Source of the DNA: Rhizobacter sp. Root1238
GTDB lineage: Bacteria > Pseudomonadota > Gammaproteobacteria > Burkholderiales > Burkholderiaceae_C
Reading direction: 5' to 3'
Assembly: GCF_001425825.1 (NCBI RefSeq)
Contig: NZ_LMDM01000015.1
Span: 1 to 64,000 of the forward strand
DNA: 64,000 nucleotides
Below the pieces are notes generated by a model. It worked only from the letters and a program-made list of their open reading frames with translations, ran no database searches and was not told the DNA's origin. Position 1 is the stretch's first letter. Each line of letters begins with the position of its first letter. The position numbers and the translations under genes are program-made. This document shows positions 35,058-42,571 of this stretch, one piece after another.

Positions 35058-35536
35058 AGCGTGACGACGCGCGAATCGAGGTCGCGCCGCCAGTCGTCGG
35101 TCAGCACGAGGAAGAAGGCCTCGCGGGTGTCGACACGGGCGAACTCGAAACCGTACGGGCGCTGATTCGCCTGCACCAGGTCCCCGGTGCCGAGCGGCCG
35201 CGCAGCGAGCGCCTGGCGCGGCAACTCGAGGATGAACTCGCGCGACGCACCGTCCGCGGTGGCCTGCAGCGTCAGCTGCATCATCGCGGGGCGGCCGGCG
35301 ACTTCCGCCACCTCGGCCACCTCGATCACGCGGTACTGGCCTTCGGCGACGTCCTTGTCGCGCTTCGAGCTGTTGCTCGACCCCTTGATCGAATCGGACA
35401 CGCTGCCGGACGAGGCCGATCCGGCACTCGAGGCCGACGAAGCGAAGCTCTCGGCCTGGACCGGCAGCTGGGTGCCGAGGGCCAGCAGCGACAGCGCGGA
35501 CAGGCAGGTCGCGCGAATGAGGGGCAGTCGGGTCAT
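35054..35536 (-). CDS. Hypothetical secreted serine-rich protein
   Basis: 160 aa. A signal peptide (CLSALSLLALGTQLPVQA) is followed by a serine-rich linker (SFASSASSAGSASSGSVSDS) and a small beta-rich domain (RPAMMQLTLQATADG ... GFEFARVDTREAFFLVLTDD). Start ATG 35536 has GAAGG 7 bp upstream; a second ATG two codons earlier lacks spacing for it. It is followed without gap by the DUF2145 gene, and the two are probably exported partners. No family recognised. Confidence 0.7.
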   Translation of the reverse strand: MTRLPLIRATCLSALSLLALGTQLPVQAESFASSASSAGSASSGSVSDSIKGSSNSSKRDKDVAEGQYRVIEVAEVAEVAGRPAMMQLTLQATADGASREFILELPRQALAARPLGTGDLVQANQRPYGFEFARVDTREAFFLVLTDDWRRDLDSRVVTL

Positions 35537-35612
35537 GGTCATCCTTCGGTGATGCGGGACAAGGGACGCGGGGTACGGCGCAGCATAGCCGACGACGCGC
35601 GAGAATCCGCCC

Positions 35613-36242
35613 ATGCCCCGCCCCCCTCCGCTGACACCCCGCAAGGCACCGCAGCAGGCCCGTTCGCAGCGCACGGTCGAAGCGCTGCTCGAGGCCGCGG
35701 CGCAGGTGCTCGAAGCCCGCGGCATGGCCGGCTTCAACACGAACGCGGTGGCCGAGCGGGCGGGCGTCGGCATCGGCTCGCTGTACCAATACTTCCCGTC
35801 CAAGGAGGCGCTGACGCTCGGGCTGATGCAGCGCGAGGGCGAGCGCTTCCATGCCGAGGCGCGGGCCGCGCTGGCGCAGCCGGACGGCGCGACCGCCTTG
35901 CGCGTGCTGATCGCCGCCTCGGTGGCGCAGCAGCTGCGGCGGCCCGAGCTGGCGCGCCTGCTCGATGTCGAAGAGAGCCGTCCCGAGCTGCGTGCCGCGG
36001 TGGTCAAGGGGGCGTTCCGCTCGGTGGTCGCCGAGTTGCTGGGGCGCGCCGACCTGCCGCGCCAGCCCGACCCCGAACGGGCGGTCGACGATGTCGGCGC
36101 CATCGTGCGCGGCCTCGTCGACGGTGCCGGGGAACGCGGCGAATCCGACGAGCCGGCGCTGCGCCGGCGCGTCGAGGCCGCCGTCTTCGGCTACCTGCGC
36201 CTGGCCGCCGTCAGCCCCGAAAGCGAGTCGGACAAGCGCTGA
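35613..36242 (+). CDS. TetR-family transcriptional regulator
   Basis: 209 aa. The N-terminal helix-turn-helix is typical: RTVEALLEAAAQVLEARGMA, then NTNAVAERAGVGIGSLYQYF and PSKEAL. The C-terminal ligand domain is not assignable. It is divergent from the serine-rich/DUF2145 operon with 76 bp between starts, and lies upstream of a VOC protein in the same direction, either of which could be its target. Confidence 0.9.
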   Translation: MPRPPPLTPRKAPQQARSQRTVEALLEAAAQVLEARGMAGFNTNAVAERAGVGIGSLYQYFPSKEALTLGLMQREGERFHAEARAALAQPDGATALRVLIAASVAQQLRRPELARLLDVEESRPELRAAVVKGAFRSVVAELLGRADLPRQPDPERAVDDVGAIVRGLVDGAGERGESDEPALRRRVEAAVFGYLRLAAVSPESESDKR

Positions 36243-36345
36243 GCCGCCGTCCGTCCCGGGGCCGGCCGAGCGCCTGCCGATGCGAGTAGATCGAACGGCC
36301 CCCGCTTCCTACGATGCCGTCCTTTCTCACCCGAGGCATCGCCCC

Positions 36346-36747
36346 ATGAACCACATCACCACCACCATGAAGCTCAACCACCTGAGCTTCCCGTCGAACG
36401 ACCTCGCCGCGAGCACCCGCTTCTTCGAGCAGCGGCTCGGCTGCACGTCCACCGCCCACCCGGGCTACAACATCCTGAAGCGGCCCGGCTTCGACATCGT
36501 GCTCGAGCAGGCGCAGGGCTTCCAGGTCGACTGGCCGCACAACTTCCACATCGGCTTCGAGCTGCCGACGGCCGAGGACGTGCGCACGCTGTACGAGCGC
36601 TTCAAGGCCGACGGCATCGAGATCCAGGTCGAGCTGGTGCGCAGCCCGCGCGGCACGCGCTTCTTCTGCGTCGCGCCCGGCGGCTTGCTGGTCGAGATCA
36701 ACACCCGTGCCGATGCGCCGGAAGCCGTCCGCGCGACGATGACCTGA
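36346..36747 (+). CDS. VOC-family (glyoxalase-like) protein
   Basis: 133 aa, one VOC domain: LNHLSFPSNDLAASTRFFEQ, GFDIVLEQ, NFHIGFELPTAEDV and APGGLLVEINTR give the paired beta-alpha-beta-beta-beta units and the metal-site His, His and Glu. Could be a dioxygenase, isomerase or binding protein. ATG 36346 is used; a second at 36367 is possible. It may be under the upstream TetR protein. Confidence 0.82.
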   Translation: MNHITTTMKLNHLSFPSNDLAASTRFFEQRLGCTSTAHPGYNILKRPGFDIVLEQAQGFQVDWPHNFHIGFELPTAEDVRTLYERFKADGIEIQVELVRSPRGTRFFCVAPGGLLVEINTRADAPEAVRATMT

Positions 36748-36925
36748 CAGCCCTCACCCCCGGGAGGACCCGCCCCTCCCGACCCATCGGTTAAGGCCAA
36801 TACGACCTCCATTCGCGCCAAGGGAGGTCGATGTGCGAGAAAGTACACAGTCGAATCCCACACTCGCCGGAGAAGATAGCCCTGTTACGAACAGCAACAA
36901 TGTTGGGACAGGGAGTACAAAAAGA

Positions 36926-38020
36926 ATGGAAGCTATCTCGGATGTGCGATGCATGGCCGTGCTCGTACCGGACGGATCCAGCATCGTCGGCGTGGCCGGT
37001 CCGGCCGAAGTGTTCACCGTGGCCAACGCGCTGCTCGCGCGGGCCAACCGGCCCCCGGCCTACCGCGTCGCCTGTGTCTCGCGGCACGGCGGCGGGGTCG
37101 CCACCTCGGCGGGGTTCGCGCTGCAGACCCAGCCGCTGGACAGCCTGCCACCGGCCACCGTCGACACGCTGCTGGTGTGCGGCGGCCCGGAGATCGGGCC
37201 GGCGCTGCGCGATGCGGTGCTGATCGACTGGATCGCCCAGGCCGCACCGAAGGCGCGGCGCGTCGGCTCGATCGGCACCGGTTCGTTCCTGCTGGCCGCC
37301 GCCGGCCTGTTGAATGGCCAGCGCGCGGTCACGCTGGCGGGGAATGGCGACGATTTCAGGGCACGCTTCCCGCGCGTGCAACTCGAAGACGACCCGATCT
37401 ACGTGCAGTCGGGCAAGTTCTGGACGGCCGCCGGCATGACGGCCGGCATCGACATGGCACTCGCGCTGGTGCGCGCCGACCTGGGTCCGCAGATCGGGCT
37501 GGACGTCGCCCGCACGCTGGTCGTGTTCATGGCGCGCTCCGGCAGCCAGGCGCAGCGCAGCACCTTGCTGAACCTGCAGGAGCGCCTCGCGCAACGCGGC
37601 ACCGACAGCATGCTGACCGACCTGCTCGGCTGGGTCGCGACGCGCCTGAGCCAGCCCACCACGGTGACCGACATGGCCGGGCGCGCCGGCATGAGCCCGC
37701 GCAATTTCGCCCGCTTCTTCGTGCGCAGCACCGGGCAGACGCCGGCCAAGGTGGTGGAGCAGCTGCGCGTCGAGCGTGCCTGCCACCTGCTGGAGTCGTC
37801 GCCGGTGTCGATCAAGGCGATCGCGGCCCAGAGCGGCTTCGTCGACGACGAACGCATGCGCCGTGCGTTCGTTCGCCAGCTCGGCTGCACGCCGGCCGAA
37901 TACCGCGCCCGCCTCGGCGGCGCGGACCTGCGCGCCCGCAGGCCGGGTTCCGGGCAACGGCACACGCGTCGCGCGCCGTTGGCGCAGCACGAGATCCGCC
38001 CGCAAGGAGAACCCGCATGA
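36926..38020 (+). CDS. GlxA-type AraC regulator with DJ-1/PfpI-like domain
   Basis: 364 aa. The N-terminal half is a DJ-1/PfpI-like domain (MAVLVPDGSSIVGVAGPAEV, LLVCGGPEIG), but the nucleophile elbow reads RVGSIGTGSFLLA, so the usual cysteine is missing and the fold should only bind a ligand. Two AraC helix-turn-helix units follow (MAGRAGMSPRNFARFF and IKAIAAQSGFVDDERMRRAF). A GTG at 36833 with a good GGAGG is in frame, but codons 36833-36925 are AT-rich and unlike the gene, so ATG 36926 is preferred. Confidence 0.85.
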   Translation: MEAISDVRCMAVLVPDGSSIVGVAGPAEVFTVANALLARANRPPAYRVACVSRHGGGVATSAGFALQTQPLDSLPPATVDTLLVCGGPEIGPALRDAVLIDWIAQAAPKARRVGSIGTGSFLLAAAGLLNGQRAVTLAGNGDDFRARFPRVQLEDDPIYVQSGKFWTAAGMTAGIDMALALVRADLGPQIGLDVARTLVVFMARSGSQAQRSTLLNLQERLAQRGTDSMLTDLLGWVATRLSQPTTVTDMAGRAGMSPRNFARFFVRSTGQTPAKVVEQLRVERACHLLESSPVSIKAIAAQSGFVDDERMRRAFVRQLGCTPAEYRARLGGADLRARRPGSGQRHTRRAPLAQHEIRPQGEPA

Positions 38021-38412
38021 CCGAGCTGTTGCTGTGGCTCGGCAGTGCGGCGGTGCTCCTGGCGGCCGGCGTGGCGACCGGCTGGCACTTCGGGCGGGCG
38101 CGCGAGATGAAGCGGGTGTCGCGCCGCGTCTCCATCGTGCTGGGCCAGGTCGAGCGCCGGCACAGGAAGGAGCTGAACCGCTTCCAGACCACCTTCGCGA
38201 AACAGGCGCAGGAGCTGAAGGAGGTGCGGGCGAAGCAACGCCTGCGCGAGGCGGCCGACCACCCGGCGAGCGCGCAGGTGCAGGTGCGCTCGCCGGGGTA
38301 TCCGCAGGCGACATCCCGTTCGCTGAGTTCGCTGAGTTCGCTGACCGAAAGGCCGACGCTGCCGGAGCACGGCTTCGCGCCGACGCAGCCGATGCAGCAT
38401 GCCAACCGCTGA
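38017..38412 (+). CDS. Small membrane-anchored protein with coiled-coil-like helix
   Basis: 131 aa, start ATG overlapping the GlxA-type regulator stop by 4 bp, with AAGGAGA upstream. One N-terminal TM helix (LLLWLGSAAVLLAAGVATGW) is followed by a long basic helix (RRHRKELNRFQTTFAKQAQE) and a Ser/Pro tail containing a 9-bp tandem repeat. No family recognised. Its coupling to the regulator suggests a shared but unknown process. Confidence 0.65.
   Translation: MTELLLWLGSAAVLLAAGVATGWHFGRAREMKRVSRRVSIVLGQVERRHRKELNRFQTTFAKQAQELKEVRAKQRLREAADHPASAQVQVRSPGYPQATSRSLSSLSSLTERPTLPEHGFAPTQPMQHANR
38319..38345 (+). repeat. Three tandem 9-bp units within the small membrane protein gene
   Basis: ttcgctgag repeats 2.9 times in frame, encoding Leu-Ser-Ser iterations in the protein tail. 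Such in-frame units can gain or lose copies by slippage without breaking the gene. Confidence 0.85.
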
Positions 38413-38442
38413 CCCCCGATCACCGAGACCCCACGCGCGCCC

Positions 38443-39123
38443 ATGCACACCCCGTACATCGCCCTGCAGTTCCCGACCGTGCCGGCGCCGTTCGCGCCGA
38501 CGCCGTCGGGCAGGCCCCTGACGCAGCGGCTCAGCGAAGACGCCGGTTTCCTGCACGACTACCTGCGCGACGGCCTGAACCTGATCGAGCCGTTCCGGAC
38601 CGCCGAACACTACGCCGGCTTCCTGACGGTGCTGTACCACATGCTCGCCGACGTTCGGCGGCTCTATGCCGACGAGGAAGTCTGGCGCGTGATCCCCGAC
38701 CCCGAGCTGGTCGACGCACCGCGCGCGCGCCGCATGGAGGCCGATCTGCAAGACCTGCGGGCCTGGCCGCCGAACCCCGGCGCGACACCGGCGACCCATG
38801 GCCTCGGGCTGATGGAGGCGCTGGGCTGGCTGTATGCGAGCGAGGGCCTGATGCTGAGCCTGGACATGATGGCGCAGGCGCAGAACCTCGGCGAGCAGCT
38901 CGGCCTGAGCGAGACGCACGGCGGGCGCCACCTGCTGTCGCCGCTGGCCAGCCGCACCCGCGCATGGCGAAGCCTGGCTGCGGTGCTCGACTCGGCCCGC
39001 TTCTCGCACGGGCAGGGCACCGACTTCGTGTCGGGCGCGAGCCTCGCGTACCACCGCCTCGACGAGCTGCTGTCGCTGGCACTGCGGCCGCGCACCGACA
39101 CCGAGCCGGCCGAGATGGCCTGA
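38443..39123 (+). CDS. Haem-oxygenase-like protein (biliverdin-producing family)
   Basis: 226 aa, all helical. LSEDAGFLHDYLRDGL places His 38 where haem oxygenases have the proximal haem ligand (LxxxTxxLH). HYAGFLTVLYHMLADV and GLGLMEALGWLYASEGLML correspond to the later helices, including the distal small-residue helix. The fit is by pattern only; it could also be a haem-oxygenase-fold protein without activity. It follows the small membrane protein by 30 bp and may share its transcript. No phytochrome gene is nearby. Confidence 0.65.
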   Translation: MHTPYIALQFPTVPAPFAPTPSGRPLTQRLSEDAGFLHDYLRDGLNLIEPFRTAEHYAGFLTVLYHMLADVRRLYADEEVWRVIPDPELVDAPRARRMEADLQDLRAWPPNPGATPATHGLGLMEALGWLYASEGLMLSLDMMAQAQNLGEQLGLSETHGGRHLLSPLASRTRAWRSLAAVLDSARFSHGQGTDFVSGASLAYHRLDELLSLALRPRTDTEPAEMA

Positions 39124-39169
39124 ACGGCTCGACATCGGGCACCGGCGCGGGCCGAGGTAGCCTTGCGCG

Positions 39170-40399
39170 ATGGATTCCCTGATCACTGCCTCGGCGCGCG
39201 CGCTGGCCGCCGGCGACCCGCTCGGCGCGCTGAAGCGGATCGCGCTGCGCGACGACCCGCCGGCGCTGGCGCTGCGCGGCATCGCGATGGCGCAACTCGG
39301 TGAGCACCCGCGCGCCCGCGAACTGCTGCGCAGCGCGGCCCGCGGCTTCGGCGCGCATGAAGGGCTGGCGCGGGCGCGCTGCGTCGTCGCCGAGGCCGAG
39401 GTGGCGCTGGCGATGCGCGACCTCGGCGGCTCGCCGCGCGCGCTGGCCGATGCCGCGCTCGCACTCGAGGCGCGCGACGACCACGCGAATGCGCTGCAGG
39501 CGCGCCTGATCGCCGCGCGCCGGCTGCTGCTGCTGGGCCGGCTCGACGAGGCCGGCGCCGCGCTCGCGCAGCTCGATGTGCGCGGGCTGCCGGCATCGCT
39601 CGCGGCCGTGGCCGAACTGAGCGCCGCCGAACTCGCGCTGCGCTCGCTGCGGCCCGTGCCGGCGCGTGCGGCGCTCGTTCGCGCGCAGGCGGCCGCGGAG
39701 CGTGCCGGCGTGCCCGCGCTCGCCGCCGAGGTGGCCGAGGCACAGGCCGCGCTCGACCGGCCGGCCGCGCGCCGCGTGCGCCACCCCGACGCCGGCGGCG
39801 AACAGGCCTTGCGCATCGACGAGGTCGCGGCGCTGCTGGGCTCCGACGCGCTGGTCGTCGATGCCTGCCGCCACGGGCTGCAGGCGGCGGACACCTGGTT
39901 GCCGCTGGCCCGCCGGCCGGTGCTGTTCGGGCTGGCGCGCGCGCTGGCGCAGGCGTGGCCGGGCGACGTCGACCGCGACGAGCTGATCGAGCGTGTGTTC
40001 AACACCCGCCGCCCCGACGCGACGCACCGGGCGCGGCTGCGGGTCGAGATCGGCCGGCTGCGCGCGCTGGTCAAGCCGCTGGCCGACCTCGAAGCGACCT
40101 CGCGCGGCTTCGTGCTCCAGCCGCGCGGTGCGCGCGAGGTCGTGCTGCTCGCACCGCCGATCGATGGCGACCCGGGTTCGCTGCTGGCGCTGCTGTGCGA
40201 CGGTGCGGCCTGGTCGACCTCGGCTTTGGCGCTGGCCCTCGGCGCCAGCCAGCGCACCGTGCAGCGCGCGCTCGCCGAGCTCGAAGCCGCCGGCCGCGTG
40301 CGGGCGATCGGGCAGGCGCGCTCGCGCCGCTGGCTCGCACCGCCGCTGGCCGGTTTCACGACGATCTTGTTACTCCCTGCTGCGCTGCCGATTGCATAG
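39170..40399 (+). CDS. Helix-turn-helix protein with TPR-like N-terminal region
   Basis: 409 aa. The first 200 residues are alanine-rich helical repeats (LLLLGRLDEAGAALAQLDVR and similar). A central part (WPGDVDRDELIERVFNTRRP ... HRARLRVEIGRLRALVKPLA) looks like the winged-helix transcriptional-activation domain, and a second helix-turn-helix lies near the end (STSALALALGASQRTVQRAL). It is likely a regulator of the following propeller/DUF899 genes. The C-terminal FTTILLLPAALP is a conserved-looking end. Confidence 0.72.
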   Translation: MDSLITASARALAAGDPLGALKRIALRDDPPALALRGIAMAQLGEHPRARELLRSAARGFGAHEGLARARCVVAEAEVALAMRDLGGSPRALADAALALEARDDHANALQARLIAARRLLLLGRLDEAGAALAQLDVRGLPASLAAVAELSAAELALRSLRPVPARAALVRAQAAAERAGVPALAAEVAEAQAALDRPAARRVRHPDAGGEQALRIDEVAALLGSDALVVDACRHGLQAADTWLPLARRPVLFGLARALAQAWPGDVDRDELIERVFNTRRPDATHRARLRVEIGRLRALVKPLADLEATSRGFVLQPRGAREVVLLAPPIDGDPGSLLALLCDGAAWSTSALALALGASQRTVQRALAELEAAGRVRAIGQARSRRWLAPPLAGFTTILLLPAALPIA

Positions 40400-40444
40400 A
40401 GTTGTCTCACGGCGCCGATCCGCGGCGCGAGACAAGGAGCAGCA

Positions 40445-41110
40445 GTGAACCTCAAGACCCCGCAGACCCCGGCCCCCCGGGCGCGCATGGCCGAGATCGT
40501 GCGCGAGTACGGCCCGTTCGGCGATTCGACCAAGGTGGCCGGCGTCACGCACGACGGCCACCAGGTGTGGGCCGCCACCGGCGCCGCGCTGGTGGCGTTC
40601 GATCCGGCGAGCGGCAACACGACGCGCACGCTGAAGCTGCCCTGCGATGCCGGCACCGCGTTCGACGGCACCCACCTGTACCAGATCGCCGAATCGCGCA
40701 TCGACAAGATCGACCCGGTGAGCGGCCAGGTGCTGGCGTCGATTCCGGCACCGGGCCACGGCGGCGACTCGGGGCTCGCATGGGCCGAGGGCAGCCTGTG
40801 GGTCGGGCAGCACCGCGAACGCAGGATCCACCAGATCGACCCGGCCACTGGCGCGATCCGGCGGACCATCGAATCCAACCGCTTCGTCACCGGCGTGACC
40901 TGGGTCGACGGCGAGCTGTGGCACGGCACCTGGGAGGGCGACGAGAGCGAGGTGCGTCGCATCGACCCGCAGAGCGGCGCCGTGCTGGACCGGCTGACGA
41001 TGCCGGCCGGCGTCAACGTCAGCGGACTCGAATCCGATGGCGCCGACCTCTTCTATTGCGGCGGCGGCGGCACCGGCAAGGTCCGCGCCGTGCGGCGCCC
41101 GAAAGCGTGA
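40445..41110 (+). CDS. Beta-propeller protein, glutamine-cyclotransferase/YncE-like
   Basis: 221 aa of repeated blades (AATGAALVAFDPASGNT, ESRIDKIDPVSGQVLASIP, ERRIHQIDPATGAIRRTI, VRRIDPQSGAVLDRLTMP). No signal peptide, so cytoplasmic. GTG start with AAGGAG 6 bp upstream. Too short for a full seven-blade propeller. It lies between the HTH gene and the DUF899 gene, all in one direction. Function unknown. Confidence 0.75.
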   Translation: MNLKTPQTPAPRARMAEIVREYGPFGDSTKVAGVTHDGHQVWAATGAALVAFDPASGNTTRTLKLPCDAGTAFDGTHLYQIAESRIDKIDPVSGQVLASIPAPGHGGDSGLAWAEGSLWVGQHRERRIHQIDPATGAIRRTIESNRFVTGVTWVDGELWHGTWEGDESEVRRIDPQSGAVLDRLTMPAGVNVSGLESDGADLFYCGGGGTGKVRAVRRPKA

Positions 41111-41199
41111 GCGGCTGGACGCTCGCATCGCCCTCTCTTCATCCCTCCCCTCAACCCGTCCTTCCACCCGAACGGCTCGCCGAGCCGAGGAGCATCGCC

Positions 41200-41970
41200 A
41201 TGAGCACTGACAACACCGTGAACCATCCCGTCGTTTCCCGTGACCGCTGGATCGCCGAGCGCAAGGCGCTGCTGGAGCGCGAGAAGGCGCTGACCCGGCA
41301 GCACGACGAACTGGCGCGCCAGCGCCGCGCGCTGCCGTGGGTGCGCGTCGAGACCGACTACCTCTTCGACACCCCCGACGGCAAGCGCTCGCTGGCCGAG
41401 CTGTTCGAAGGCCGCCGGCAACTCGTGGTGCAGCACTTCATGCTCGCACCCGGCTGGGAAGCGGGCTGCAAGAGCTGCTCGTTCATGGCCGACCACCTCG
41501 ACGGGGCCGTGCCGCACCTGGCGCATCGCGACGTCGCGATGCTGGTGGTGTCGCGCGCGCCGCTGGCCGAGATCGAGCGCTTTCGCGAACGCATGGGCTG
41601 GCAGTTCCGCTGGGTGTCGTCGAACGGCACCGACTTCAACCGCGATTTCGGCGTCACGTTCACGCCGGACGAGGTGGCGCGCGGCGAGGCCTACTACAAC
41701 TACAAGCTGCAGCCGTTCCCGGCCGAAGAGGCGCCCGGCATCAGCGTGTTCTGCAAGGACGACGCCGGCCGGGTGTTCCACACCTACTCGACCTTCGGGC
41801 GCGGCGTCGAGCTGATGATGGGCACCTACGACCTGCTGGACCTGACGCCGAAGGGCCGCGACGAAGAGGGCATGAGCCACACGATGGAGTGGGTGCGCCA
41901 TCACGACCGCTACGAGACCGCGCCGCCCGCGAAGGCAGCAGCGGCTTCGTGCTGCTCGGCGCATGCCTGA
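41200..41970 (+). CDS. DUF899 family thioredoxin-like protein
   Basis: 256 aa. Opening WIAERKALLEREKALTRQHD, then ELFEGRRQLVVQHFMLAPGW and the CxxC motif in EAGCKSCSFMADHLDG near residue 90. The C-terminal half has the conserved FGVTFTPDE and FHTYSTFGRGVE. The fold resembles peroxiredoxin/thioredoxin, so a redox role is plausible. The protein ends ASCCSAHA, a vicinal-cysteine tail that could bind a metal. GAGGAG precedes the ATG. The membrane-protein gene follows after 3 bp. Confidence 0.88.
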   Translation: MSTDNTVNHPVVSRDRWIAERKALLEREKALTRQHDELARQRRALPWVRVETDYLFDTPDGKRSLAELFEGRRQLVVQHFMLAPGWEAGCKSCSFMADHLDGAVPHLAHRDVAMLVVSRAPLAEIERFRERMGWQFRWVSSNGTDFNRDFGVTFTPDEVARGEAYYNYKLQPFPAEEAPGISVFCKDDAGRVFHTYSTFGRGVELMMGTYDLLDLTPKGRDEEGMSHTMEWVRHHDRYETAPPAKAAAASCCSAHA

Positions 41971-41973
41971 GCC

Positions 41974-42541
41974 ATGGCCAGCCTGTGGCCGTGGCTGGCG
42001 CTCGCCGGGCTCGGTGCCTTGCACGGGCTGAGCCCGCTCAACGGCTGGGGGCTCGTGGCGGCCTGCGGCCTGCGCATGCGCGAGAGAGCGCCGGTGCGCC
42101 GGGCGCTGTGCGCCATCGGCCTCGGGCATGTGGCGTCGATCGTGGCGGTGGCGTTCGTGTTCGCGCACGGCGGGTCGGTGGACCGGGACAGCGTCTGGTG
42201 GGTGGCCGGTGGGCTGCTGGCCATGCTGCTCATCGGGGTGGCGGCCTGTCGCGCGCTGCGAGGCCCGGCAGCACCCGCCGCGGCCGGCGCCTCGAACGCC
42301 GGCCGCGCGCTGATGGCGACATGGTCGTTCCTGATGACCACCGCGCACGGCGCCGGCCCTGATGCTGGTGCCGGCGTTCATGCCGCTGTGCCTCGCCGGC
42401 AACCCGGCGCGCGAAATCACCGCGTCGGGCTCGCTGGGCCTCGCGCTGGCGGCCGTGCTGGTTCACACGGCGGCGATGCTGGCCACCACCGGCCTCGTCG
42501 CCACCGGCGTCTGCCGCGGCGTCGCTGCGATGCGGCGATAA
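41974..42541 (+). pseudogene. Polytopic membrane protein gene broken by a one-base insertion
   Basis: Frame 1 gives about 127 residues (LALAGLGALHGLSPLNGWGL, AIGLGHVASIVAVAFVFAHG, TWSFLMTTAHGAG). The same protein then continues in frame 2 as LMLVPAFMPLCLAGNP and GLALAAVLVHTAAMLATTGL to the TAA at 42539. The shift is explained by one extra C in ggccctgatg near 42357. Histidine-glycine motifs in the helices recall metal-efflux or urease-accessory membrane proteins. Either a real pseudogene or a sequencing error. It directly follows the DUF899 gene. Confidence 0.75.
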
Positions 42542-42571
42542 GATGGCCTCGTGGCAGTGCCAGGAGAAAAA

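Noticed and set aside
36833-36925. GTG at 36833 as start of the GlxA-type regulator
   Set aside because: Good ribosome binding site, but the codons that follow are AT-rich and unlike the gene; the family starts close to 36926.
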